The notes under the pieces are model-generated. The model saw only the letters and a program-made list of their open reading frames with translations. It did not search any database and was not told where the DNA came from. Source: Paenibacillus sp. MMS20-IR301 (GTDB taxonomy: Bacteria > Bacillota > Bacilli > Paenibacillales > Paenibacillaceae). From it: a DNA stretch of 64,000 bases. Every line of letters starts with the position of its first letter. Within the stretch, counting starts at the first letter, position 1. Shown here one piece after another: positions 7,885 through 15,889 of the stretch. The position numbers and the translations under genes are program-made. The stretch is taken from positions 2,542,001 through 2,606,000 of the forward strand of contig NZ_CP135275.1 of assembly GCF_032302195.1 (NCBI RefSeq). The letters are read 5' to 3'.

Positions 7885-9204
7885 CTATTTACTGCCGAAG
7901 ATCTGCGCAGCCCCTTTATAGAAATCTTCTACGCCTTGTTTAACATCCTTTTGCTCGAAGCCAATCTCCTGAACGGCTGTTTCAGCCAGCTTGGTAAACT
8001 CAGTGAAGCTTGGCGGGTTATAGCTGATGGCAAACGGCTCCGTCTTTGTTGCTTCAGACACCCGGCTTGTGAAGTCATATATGGTCTGCTCAAGCGGAGA
8101 GGCATCCTTCATTAACAAATCACGCATTTTTGAAGTTACAGGAACTCCGCGGTCGCTGCCAAGAATCTGAGCCGCATCAGGATCATTAATCCAGTAATTC
8201 ATCAGTGTAGCCACTTCCTCCGGATGCTCGGTCTTCGCATAACCCGACAAGCCCTGGCTGGATTCAAATACTACACCTGTTCCTTTAGGTCCGCGCGGTA
8301 CCTGAACCATCGTCAGCGTATCCTGAATGAGATTCTGATGGGCAACGAACTGGTTGGACGGAATCAGGCTCATCGCTACTTTGCCGGTAACAACAAGCGA
8401 TTTACTCGTGTCTCCAGGAGGATTGGATACCTGCAGTGAAGGGGTAACCATGCCGCCGGTCTTCGACATATCATTCCAGTAGTTGAACCAGTCCTCCGCA
8501 TCCTGCTGCTCGAAGCCGAGAGCGTCATGCTCCATATCGTAGACCTGCTTGCCGCGCTGCTTCATATAGATATCCATGCCATCCACCGTGAAATTATAGG
8601 TGCCATAATACCCTTGCCCGAGCTTCCCGGCTATTTCCTTGCTGATCCGCGAATAATCCTCCCAGCTCCAGCCGTCGGCAGGAAGCGTCATTCCCGCTTT
8701 TTTGAACATTTCCGTGTTGATGACAATGCCTCTGGCATTTGCGCCGGCTGAGATATGCACCAGCTTCCCGTTCAGTGTGCCGTACTCCACCATCGTCTGG
8801 TCCATATCCGTCAGGTCAAGCTGCTTGCCTACATAAGGCTGGAGATCAAGCAGCACCCCTTTTTCCGCATAATCCGTTACATTCCCGCCCAGGAAAAACA
8901 CATCCGGTGCTGTTCCGGAAGCAAGCTGGGTGTTCAGCTTGTCAAAATAGCCGGAGTTCGGCGCAAACTCACCGACCACCTTGATATTCGGATATTTCTC
9001 TTCAAATTTGCGCAGTGCTTCATTCGTCTTGTCCGCCCGCTTCTGATCGCCCCACCACATAATCCGCAGTTCTACCTGCTCTGCAGCCGGTTCAACAGAG
9101 TCCCCGCTGCCGGCAGCGGGCTTGGCATTATTAGTTCCGCCGGAACAGGCAGTCGTTGCTGCGAGGAGCAGTGCAGCCAGTGTGAACCCTAAGCTTTTTT
9201 TCAT
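7885..9204 (-). CDS. Sugar ABC transporter substrate-binding lipoprotein
   Basis: An extracytoplasmic solute-binding protein of family 1 (CUT1 type). Signal peptide and lipobox end at Cys20 (ATTAC). The mature protein opens with the family motif LRIMWWGDQKRADKTNEAL and continues with KFEEKYPNIKV and ASGTAPDVFFLGG, the hinge and ligand-pocket region. It should deliver an oligosaccharide to the two permeases encoded upstream. ATG 9204 has GGGGGA 8 bases upstream; the open frame further upstream is spurious. It stands 134 bases after the second permease gene, an unusual order because binding proteins often come first. Confidence 0.95.
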   Translation of the reverse strand: MKKSLGFTLAALLLAATTACSGGTNNAKPAAGSGDSVEPAAEQVELRIMWWGDQKRADKTNEALRKFEEKYPNIKVVGEFAPNSGYFDKLNTQLASGTAPDVFFLGGNVTDYAEKGVLLDLQPYVGKQLDLTDMDQTMVEYGTLNGKLVHISAGANARGIVINTEMFKKAGMTLPADGWSWEDYSRISKEIAGKLGQGYYGTYNFTVDGMDIYMKQRGKQVYDMEHDALGFEQQDAEDWFNYWNDMSKTGGMVTPSLQVSNPPGDTSKSLVVTGKVAMSLIPSNQFVAHQNLIQDTLTMVQVPRGPKGTGVVFESSQGLSGYAKTEHPEEVATLMNYWINDPDAAQILGSDRGVPVTSKMRDLLMKDASPLEQTIYDFTSRVSEATKTEPFAISYNPPSFTEFTKLAETAVQEIGFEQKDVKQGVEDFYKGAAQIFGSK

Positions 9205-9338
9205 CGGTATCGTCCCCCAACACATATTTGTAATCGCTTGCATCCCTATCCTAACCATTTCTTGGCCGGAGTTGAATTTCATTTCTTCGGGTATCCGCTA
9301 GTGGTTTTTTCGGGTCCTTCCCGCAGCGCAGGTCTACC

Positions 9339-10178
9339 TCATTTCAAGCCGGTCGTAGCGATGCCCTCAAGGAAATGCTTCTGGAACAGCATAAAGATCG
9401 TCATAATCGGCACAAGCGAGAGCACCGACATCGCCAGCAGCGCACCCCAGTCGGAAGAGCCGGAAGGGTCATAGAGTGAACGGATGCCCAGCTGAACCGT
9501 AAACAGGTTGATCCGGCTTAAATAAATCATCTGGCTGAAGAAATCATCCCAGCTCCAGATGAACGTGAAGATCGCCGTTGTGATCAGCGCCGGAACGAGC
9601 AGCGGAATAATGATCCGGAAATACAGCTGACCCTGGCCGCAGCCGTCAATGGTTGCACTCTCATCCAGCTCCTTCGGGATGCCGCGGATAAACTGGATCA
9701 TCAGCAGCACGAAGAACGAATCATGCGCCAGCCATTTCGGGACAATGAGCGGCAAATAGGTGTTGACCCAATCCAGCTTGCTGAAAATAATATATTGCGG
9801 GATCAGCAGAACGTGGTACGGAAGCATGATGGTCACAAGCATACAGGCGAAGAGCACACTTTTGAAGCGGAATTCCAGCCGGGCAAACGCGTACGCCGCC
9901 AGCGAGCAGGTCACAATATTACCGATAACCGACAGCACCGAGATCGTTGCCGAGTTGAGGAAGAAGCGGCTGAATGAGATGCCCTGCAGCCCTTTCCATC
10001 CGTTCACATAGTTCTCCAGCGTAAATTCTGCCGGCCACAGGCCGGGACTCGAGAAGATCAGCGCATTCGGCTTAAAGGAACTGGACAGCAGCCACAGTAC
10101 CGGATAGAGCATCAGCAGCCCGAACAGAATAATGATGCCATGCCTGCCGAGTTTAACCACTGTTTTGGATTCAGTCAT
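9339..10178 (-). CDS. Sugar ABC transporter permease (MalG/LplC type)
   Basis: A six-helix inner-membrane permease of the CUT1 family. The cytoplasmic EAA loop for contact with the ATPase reads ESATIDGCGQGQLYFRIIIP. It starts 3 bases after the stop of the partner permease, so the two are translationally linked. No ATPase gene is present in the operon; a shared MsmX/MalK-type ATPase encoded elsewhere is the usual arrangement in these bacteria. Confidence 0.95.
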   Translation of the reverse strand: MTESKTVVKLGRHGIIILFGLLMLYPVLWLLSSSFKPNALIFSSPGLWPAEFTLENYVNGWKGLQGISFSRFFLNSATISVLSVIGNIVTCSLAAYAFARLEFRFKSVLFACMLVTIMLPYHVLLIPQYIIFSKLDWVNTYLPLIVPKWLAHDSFFVLLMIQFIRGIPKELDESATIDGCGQGQLYFRIIIPLLVPALITTAIFTFIWSWDDFFSQMIYLSRINLFTVQLGIRSLYDPSGSSDWGALLAMSVLSLVPIMTIFMLFQKHFLEGIATTGLK

Positions 10179-10181
10179 GAT

Positions 10182-11096
10182 TTATCTCCCGTCCTTTCCA
10201 TCGCCATAGAACACCCAGAACTTCGAGGTGATGAACACTATAGAGGTGAACAGGCCGATGATAATCAGCATGATCCAGGCCAGCGCTGCGGCATAGCCCA
10301 TATCGAAGAACGAGAAGCCTTTGAGATACAGATAGAGCGTATAGAACAGCGTAGAATTGACCGGACCGCCGCGCCCGTCCCCAATGACATACCCCGGGGT
10401 GAAGACCTGGAATGAATTAATAATCCCCATAACCAGGTTGAAAAAGATGACCGGTGACAGCATCGGCAGCGTGATCCGGCCGAACTGCCGCAGCTTCCCG
10501 GCGCCGTCCACCTGAGCCGCTTCATACAGATCTGCCGGAATCTGCTTAATCCCGGCCAGGAAGATAACCATCGCGGAGCCAAACTGCCAGATCGACAGGG
10601 TGACGATTGTGGACAGAATGTAGCTCGGGTGGGCGATCCAGGCCGGTCCTTCAATCCCGAACCAGCTTAAGAAGCGGTTAACCAGCCCTTCCCCGTCAAA
10701 AATCTGCCGCCATACGATGGCGATTGCTACACTCCCGCCCAGCAGGGAAGGAATGTAATACACCGTTCTGTAAATGCCCAGCGCCCGGATGCCCTTGTTC
10801 AAGGCTACGGCAACCAGCAGGGCAAAGGCCATTTTGAGCGGGACTGAGAACAGGACATACTTAAAGGTTACTCCCAGGGATTTCGTGAAGTAGTCGTCCG
10901 CCGTAAAAATGTGCTTGTAGTTGCCAAAGCCCAGCCATGCCGGAGGATTGAGCAGGTTGTACTTGGTCAGGGACAGATAGAAGGACCCCAGCATAGGTCC
11001 AAGTGTCAGTCCGAAAAAGCCGATCAGCCAGGGAAGCAGGAACAGGTAAGCAGTCCCGCTGTTTTTCCATAAAGCCGATTTGTGTGCAGTCTTCAT
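10182..11096 (-). CDS. Sugar ABC transporter permease (MalF/LplB type)
   Basis: The other half of the transporter channel, with six predicted membrane helices and an EAA loop reading EAAQVDGAGKLRQFGRITLP. I place the start at ATG 11096 because AAGGAG lies upstream and the protein then begins with the usual short basic stretch before helix 1; the longer open frame overlaps the regulator gene. It follows the response regulator by 64 bases. Confidence 0.95.
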   Translation of the reverse strand: MKTAHKSALWKNSGTAYLFLLPWLIGFFGLTLGPMLGSFYLSLTKYNLLNPPAWLGFGNYKHIFTADDYFTKSLGVTFKYVLFSVPLKMAFALLVAVALNKGIRALGIYRTVYYIPSLLGGSVAIAIVWRQIFDGEGLVNRFLSWFGIEGPAWIAHPSYILSTIVTLSIWQFGSAMVIFLAGIKQIPADLYEAAQVDGAGKLRQFGRITLPMLSPVIFFNLVMGIINSFQVFTPGYVIGDGRGGPVNSTLFYTLYLYLKGFSFFDMGYAAALAWIMLIIIGLFTSIVFITSKFWVFYGDGKDGR

Positions 11097-11160
11097 ATGC
11101 GCCTTCTCCTTCTTAGTGGATATAGGCTCATTATAGGAATAACAGCTCCCGGCTTGAATG

Positions 11161-12765
11161 CTATTTCTTCGGCTGCTGACTATTGAATTTTTCAGGTGGA
11201 TTCTGGCGGAAGTCTGACGGTGCCATCCCGTATATCTTCTTGAATTTGGAGCTGAAATAGCTCGCATTAGAGAATCCGGTAAGCTCCGCTATATCCCATA
11301 GACCAAGTGTAGTGTCCGTAAGCAGATGAATGGCCCGCGTCATGCGGATTTCAGTCAAATAGGCGATGAAGCTTGTCCCGACCTTAGCCTTGAACAGCTC
11401 CGAGAAATAAGAGGAGTTGTAGTTAAACCGTTTGGCCAGCTCCGTCAGATTCAGGTCATACATGTAGTTGCTGTCGATATATTGCGTGGCTGTGCGGATT
11501 ACCGATTCATCGGAATCCCCTGCTCCCTGGGGGTGATGTAATGTCTGGCCGGCCAGCCCGGTAAGAAAGCTTACAGCCTTATCCACCGAGTCGAGCTTAT
11601 GGACCCTTTCCGGATGCAGCCACAGCTGCTGGTCATATCCGGGCCTGCTTGCAGGAGTTCCGGCTGCTGCATCCACGAGCAGATACAGCTGGAAAATCAG
11701 CTTTACGAAGCAAGCCCGGGACCGGGAGAACGCCTGCTGCAGCTCATGTTGAGCGGTCCGGCTGAAGCATTCATGCTCCCCCTGCTGAAGCTGGCGGCGC
11801 AAAGTCCGGGACAGCTCTTCCGTCAGCACCGCTTCCGGCCCTGAATTACCTTCTCCCGGATACAAAGAATGCTCGGAGAGATTCCAGGCGAGCAGCGCCT
11901 CCATGAAGCCGTCCTTCCACTCCCGGAAGGAGAACTTACGGCTGCTGCAGCCGATCACCGGCTCAAAGCCCAGATGGGCGGTAATGCAGGCGGCCAGCTC
12001 TGTACTGAACTGCGGGAGAGCGGTATATCCTTCCTGCACGATAAAGTGAATCAGGCCGGGGTAGCTGTGATCAGTAAATACCTGGCAGCAGCTCTCCAGC
12101 CTGCCTGCAAACTCCCTGCCGAGCAGCTCGAACGGCAGCCGCAGCTTGCCGGGGGTCCGCTCCGGCGGCTGCGCGGCTGCTCCGCTCCGTTCCCGCAGTC
12201 CGGCAGTGACAAAATAAACGCCGGCGGCATCCCATTCGCCCAGCTCAAAAAGAACAGCCCGTTCCCTGAGCGCGTCCGTTTGTGCGGCATCCTCCTTGAC
12301 CAGATGAACCAGGAAATGTTCCTTCATCTCCTTGTAGTACTGGGACAGCCGCCACTCTATTACTGCCTGCTGGTCACGGCTGTTACGCTCCTTATCAAGC
12401 TCCTCCTTCACCTTACGGAGTACAGCCGTCAGCTCATCTGAAGCAACTGGCTTCAGCAAATAATCACGCGCCTGATTACGGACAGCGGCTCTGGCGTAAT
12501 GGAAATCCTCGTAGCCGGTAATGACGATCAGCTTCAGCTCCGGATACAGTCTGCGGCAATCCTCCAGGAAGGACACTCCGTTCATAACAGGCATATTCAT
12601 GTCGGTGATCACGATATCAATGGCCTCGCAGGCCAGCCGTTCCATCGCCTCCTGCCCGTTCCCCGCCTCACCGATGACAGACAGGCGCAAGGCTGCAAAG
12701 TCTGCCTTAAGCCTGAGCCCCTGGCGGATTTCCGGTTCATCATCCACGATCAATACGCGGTACAT
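11161..12765 (-). CDS. AraC-type response regulator (YesN family)
   Basis: A receiver domain (residues 1-120) has acidic residues Asp8 and Asp9, phospho-acceptor Asp55 in VITDMNMP and Lys in LLKPVAS. A long linker domain leads to two AraC-type helix-turn-helix motifs in the last 100 residues (LAKRFNYNSSYFSELFKAKV and the following IAELTGFSNASYFSSKFKK). It should bind DNA and activate the transporter operon when phosphorylated by the kinase upstream. I prefer ATG 12765 over 12771 because GAGGAGG is then correctly spaced. The start overlaps the kinase 3' end, indicating translational coupling. Confidence 0.93.
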   Translation of the reverse strand: MYRVLIVDDEPEIRQGLRLKADFAALRLSVIGEAGNGQEAMERLACEAIDIVITDMNMPVMNGVSFLEDCRRLYPELKLIVITGYEDFHYARAAVRNQARDYLLKPVASDELTAVLRKVKEELDKERNSRDQQAVIEWRLSQYYKEMKEHFLVHLVKEDAAQTDALRERAVLFELGEWDAAGVYFVTAGLRERSGAAAQPPERTPGKLRLPFELLGREFAGRLESCCQVFTDHSYPGLIHFIVQEGYTALPQFSTELAACITAHLGFEPVIGCSSRKFSFREWKDGFMEALLAWNLSEHSLYPGEGNSGPEAVLTEELSRTLRRQLQQGEHECFSRTAQHELQQAFSRSRACFVKLIFQLYLLVDAAAGTPASRPGYDQQLWLHPERVHKLDSVDKAVSFLTGLAGQTLHHPQGAGDSDESVIRTATQYIDSNYMYDLNLTELAKRFNYNSSYFSELFKAKVGTSFIAYLTEIRMTRAIHLLTDTTLGLWDIAELTGFSNASYFSSKFKKIYGMAPSDFRQNPPEKFNSQQPKK

Positions 12766-14560
12766 TGTCATTCCTCCTCTGGATGGGCAGACTCAGCTCA
12801 ATGCGGGTGCCTTGCCCCGGCTCTGAATCCATCTTGAATTTGAACAGTCCTCCGTAATACAGCCGGCATCTGGCCAGTACATTGCGCAGTCCGATCTGAT
12901 GGGTCTGGCTCTGTAGAATCTGCTCCAGCTGCTGGCGCATCGCCTGCTCATTCCATTGCTTCAGCTGCTCAGGTGACATTCCGATGCCGTTATCAGCCAC
13001 GGCAAGATACAGCCTGTCCTGATCCTGCCTGACCGAGATCAGCACTCTGGCATTCGACTGGTGGATGAAGCTGTACTTCACCGCGTTCTCAATCAGCGGC
13101 TGCAGCAGGAATTTGACAATTTCCAGATCATCAAGCTCCCCTTCCTCTTCCAGGCGCAGATCGAGACCACTCCCGAAACGGACCTCCAGGATGGACATAT
13201 AATAGCGTACATACTTCAGCTCCTCGCGCAGCGGGATCAGATCCTCGCTGATCCGCAGCGAGAACCTGAGCATTTTGCCCAGCGATTCAATAACCGTAAC
13301 CGTCTCCTTCGTCCGCTGCTGGATCGCCAGACTGCTCATCAGCTCCAGCGTATTGAACAGGAAATGGGGATTAATCTGCAGCAGCAGCGCTTTGTATTCA
13401 GCCTGCTGGCGCAGCAGCTTCTGTTCAAACTCGGTCCGGATCAGCACACGCAGCTGCCTGACCATATTGCGGAAGGTGTCGGTGGCATAATCCACCTCAC
13501 TGCGTATCCTGCGCTCCGGCGGGGTCAGCCGCTCCGCTTGCGCGAAATCCCCCTTCTGCACATGGCGCATAGCCGACACCAGGCGGGACAACGGTTTCGT
13601 AATGCCATAAGAAATCCAATAAGCCAGCACAAATGCTGCGATTAACATCAGTGAAGCGAACACAATAATGCTGTTGCGCAGCTTGAACAGCTTAGCGTAC
13701 AGATCCTGCTCCGACACGAAGCCGACCAGCAGCCAGTTGGTGATGGCCAGCTTTTTATAGACCAGAATGTGGGAAGCGCCCTGCTGATCCTTCAAGTACA
13801 CAACGCCCTGCGCTGCTGCTCCTGCACGGACACGTTTCACCTCAGCCGCCGCTTCCGGGTAGGTGCTGTATTCCTTCTGGGATAATATCGGCTCCCCCTG
13901 CTGGTTCAGCAGAAAGATGGTACCGCTTTCACCAAGATGTATCCGGTTCAGCGGCTCCAGCAGAAACTCCGCTTTGATATTTACCTTCATTACGTTCTTT
14001 GCCAGCGACGGTTCAAAGATTCCGATCGGCAGCAGCAGGCTGACTACCTCATAGGGCTTAGCCCCCTTGATCTCAGCCTGATCGGGATGAGCCGGAACCC
14101 AGTGATTGCTGTGTTCTATGAAATTGCGGTACCATGACTGCTGCTTAAACGCGGCATCTGTGATCACCTGATTATCCGCACCAATCCGCATGCCCTCGTC
14201 ACGGTAAATGTTAACCGAGGAAACAATCGAATAATTGTTCGTCGTCTGGGTCAGAAACTTGCTCATTGTAATATTCGCGAGCATCTTCTGCCCCTCCGAT
14301 GAGGCTGGACTCGAGAGCTGCGCATCCCACTTCTGGGTAATATCGCTGTTATAGACCAGTGAGGATAAGTCATAGCTCTGCTGCAGGGCCATATTGATAA
14401 ATGAACCGTACTCGTCCATTTTCTCCAGTGCCGACGATTCAATATACGACCGGATAATCGAACGCGACTGATTGAACAGCAGCAGCGACATCGTGCCGAA
14501 CGACAGCACAAGCAGCACGACGAAGAATGCAATCAGCCGGTTTTTCAACGAGTAAAAAAT
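12740..14560 (-). CDS. Sensor histidine kinase (YesM/LytS type)
   Basis: A membrane sensor kinase with helix 1 near the N-terminus, an extracellular cache-like sensor domain of about 240 residues, a second helix, a HAMP linker, the His-kinase motif INPHFLFNTLELMSSL and a C-terminal ATPase domain (DNGIGMS, GIGLRN-like GLRNVLARC). It should sense an extracellular sugar and phosphorylate the adjacent AraC-type regulator. No ATG, GTG or TTG is well placed after the only good ribosome binding site (GGGAGG near 14568). The best-spaced codon is ATT at 14560; TTG 14548 is the conservative alternative. The conserved FYSLKNRL segment favours the longer form. Confidence 0.9.
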   Translation of the reverse strand: MFYSLKNRLIAFFVVLLVLSFGTMSLLLFNQSRSIIRSYIESSALEKMDEYGSFINMALQQSYDLSSLVYNSDITQKWDAQLSSPASSEGQKMLANITMSKFLTQTTNNYSIVSSVNIYRDEGMRIGADNQVITDAAFKQQSWYRNFIEHSNHWVPAHPDQAEIKGAKPYEVVSLLLPIGIFEPSLAKNVMKVNIKAEFLLEPLNRIHLGESGTIFLLNQQGEPILSQKEYSTYPEAAAEVKRVRAGAAAQGVVYLKDQQGASHILVYKKLAITNWLLVGFVSEQDLYAKLFKLRNSIIVFASLMLIAAFVLAYWISYGITKPLSRLVSAMRHVQKGDFAQAERLTPPERRIRSEVDYATDTFRNMVRQLRVLIRTEFEQKLLRQQAEYKALLLQINPHFLFNTLELMSSLAIQQRTKETVTVIESLGKMLRFSLRISEDLIPLREELKYVRYYMSILEVRFGSGLDLRLEEEGELDDLEIVKFLLQPLIENAVKYSFIHQSNARVLISVRQDQDRLYLAVADNGIGMSPEQLKQWNEQAMRQQLEQILQSQTHQIGLRNVLARCRLYYGGLFKFKMDSEPGQGTRIELSLPIQRRNDNVPRIDRG

Positions 14561-14603
14561 AGCAATTCCTCCCTTTCCCTGACTCCGTTACTTGATGCAT
14601 TTA

Positions 14604-14632
14604 TTTGTAACGCAGAATGGAGAATCCGGCAA
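14604..14632 (-). promoter_or_regulatory. Sigma-A promoter of the carbohydrate operon
   Basis: Read leftward, TTGCCG (14627-14632) and TACAAA (14604-14609) are separated by 17 bases, and lie about 40 bases upstream of the kinase start. Confidence 0.6.
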
Positions 14633-14655
14633 GGCATAATTCTTTGCAGAGGTGA

Positions 14656-14684
14656 TTGATTTTCAGGTAAAAGTATTTTACAAT
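14656..14684 (+). promoter_or_regulatory. Sigma-A promoter of the lacI-type gene
   Basis: TTGATT (14656-14661) and TACAAT (14679-14684) are separated by exactly 17 bases. The operator palindrome begins 8 bases after the -10 box, that is at the expected transcription start. Confidence 0.75.
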
Positions 14685-14691
14685 GAGTTCA

Positions 14692-14705
14692 TAAACGCGC
14701 GTTTA
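14692..14705. promoter_or_regulatory. LacI-family operator 1
   Basis: The perfect palindrome TAAACGCGCGTTTA has the central CG typical of LacI/GalR operators and overlaps the start of transcription of the regulator gene, which implies autoregulation. The same core occurs before the cellobiose phosphorylase gene. Confidence 0.85.
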
Positions 14706-14723
14706 CAACAGAGGGGGTACACT

Positions 14724-15779
14724 ATGCGAAGCGAAGATATTGCCAAGCTGGCCGGGGTTTCGCGAAGCACCGTCTCCCGTGTGATCAACAACTATTCCAA
14801 TGTCCCTGAGGAGACCCGGATTAAGGTGCTGAAGGTGATTGAGCAGCATCAGTATGAGCCGAACAGCTTCGCCCGGGCTCTTGCCGGCAAGAAGACCGAT
14901 ACCATCGGGCTGTTTGCCATCAGCATGAACGAGAAAGAGAATACGACCCGGATCTATCAGAATAACTACTTTGCACCGTTCGTTGATGCCGTAGTTGACA
15001 CTTCGAATGCCCGCGGCTGTTATGTTCTGATTCACACCGTCTACTCTCCCGACGACTTCCTGAAGGTGAAGCAGGCCTTCCTGCAGAAACGGATTGACGG
15101 CGGCATTATTGTCGGCACCCAGAAGGATATCGAGATTGTGCGGGAGATGGTCGGCCTTGATTATCCGCTTGTGCTGATTGATTATGACATTTCGGAGATT
15201 ATGTCGGAGCATCTGGACCGCAATCATCTGGCCATCGTGAACTCCAAGGACTATGAGGGTACGGTCGAAGCGATTGAGTATCTGATCGGTCTCGGCCATG
15301 AAGAAATTGGTATGATCCGCGGACGGATGAACACGTACTCCGGCAGGGAACGCTACATGGCATACGAGGATACGCTGAAGCGTCATGGGCTTGAACTGAA
15401 TGAGAATTTCATTCTGCAGGGCGATTTCCTGAAGGAAACAGCCTATGCCGAGGTTACGAAGCTGCTGAATTCCGGCAGGCCGTTGCCTACGGCCTTCTTC
15501 TCCTCGAACGACGATATGGCCATATCGGCCATGGAAGCGTTCTCCGAGCATGGAATTTCCGTGCCGGAGGATATCTCCATCGCGGGATTTGATGATGTGC
15601 AGCTCGCTTCACGCATTCATCCCAAGCTGACCTCCGTCCGCCTGCCGATTTACGAAATGTCCAAGGCTGCAGTCGAGAAGGTGATTGAGCTGTGCGATTC
15701 ACAGCAACCTACCTTCAGCACCATCAGCTTCCCGGCACGGCTCGTAGCAAGAGATTCCTGCCAGCCGCCGAAGAAGTAA
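14724..15779 (+). CDS. LacI-family transcriptional regulator
   Basis: A 351-residue repressor. Residues 1-50 are the LacI helix-turn-helix (IAKLAGVSRSTVSRVINN) and hinge helix; the rest is a periplasmic-binding-protein-like effector domain with signatures such as AIVNSKDYEG and FFSSNDDMAISAM. The start is ATG 14724 with GAGGGGG upstream; the frame open before it is not used. Two palindromes sharing the AAACGCGCGTT core, one at its own promoter and one before the next gene, make it the likely repressor of cellobiose phosphorylase and itself. The effector is probably a beta-glucoside or a phosphorylated product. Confidence 0.95.
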   Translation: MRSEDIAKLAGVSRSTVSRVINNYSNVPEETRIKVLKVIEQHQYEPNSFARALAGKKTDTIGLFAISMNEKENTTRIYQNNYFAPFVDAVVDTSNARGCYVLIHTVYSPDDFLKVKQAFLQKRIDGGIIVGTQKDIEIVREMVGLDYPLVLIDYDISEIMSEHLDRNHLAIVNSKDYEGTVEAIEYLIGLGHEEIGMIRGRMNTYSGRERYMAYEDTLKRHGLELNENFILQGDFLKETAYAEVTKLLNSGRPLPTAFFSSNDDMAISAMEAFSEHGISVPEDISIAGFDDVQLASRIHPKLTSVRLPIYEMSKAAVEKVIELCDSQQPTFSTISFPARLVARDSCQPPKK

Positions 15780-15816
15780 AGCTTCACAGGTAATTGCCAT
15801 TATCCGTTACAGAAAA

Positions 15817-15842
15817 ATCCCTTACCCCGAGGGAATTTTTTC
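15817..15842 (+). terminator. Terminator or attenuator between regulator and phosphorylase
   Basis: TCCCT pairs with AGGGA over a 7-base loop and is followed by TTTTTT. The position allows partial termination of the regulator transcript before the operator. Confidence 0.6.
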
Positions 15843-15850
15843 TCAGTCTT

Positions 15851-15866
15851 GTAAACGCGCGTTCAC
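15851..15866. promoter_or_regulatory. LacI-family operator 2
   Basis: GTAAACGCGCGTTCAC differs from operator 1 at one position of the shared 14-base core and ends 23 bases before the phosphorylase start codon. I could not place a clear -35/-10 pair for this gene. Confidence 0.85.
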
Positions 15867-15889
15867 AATTGAAAGGAGACTTGTCTCTC

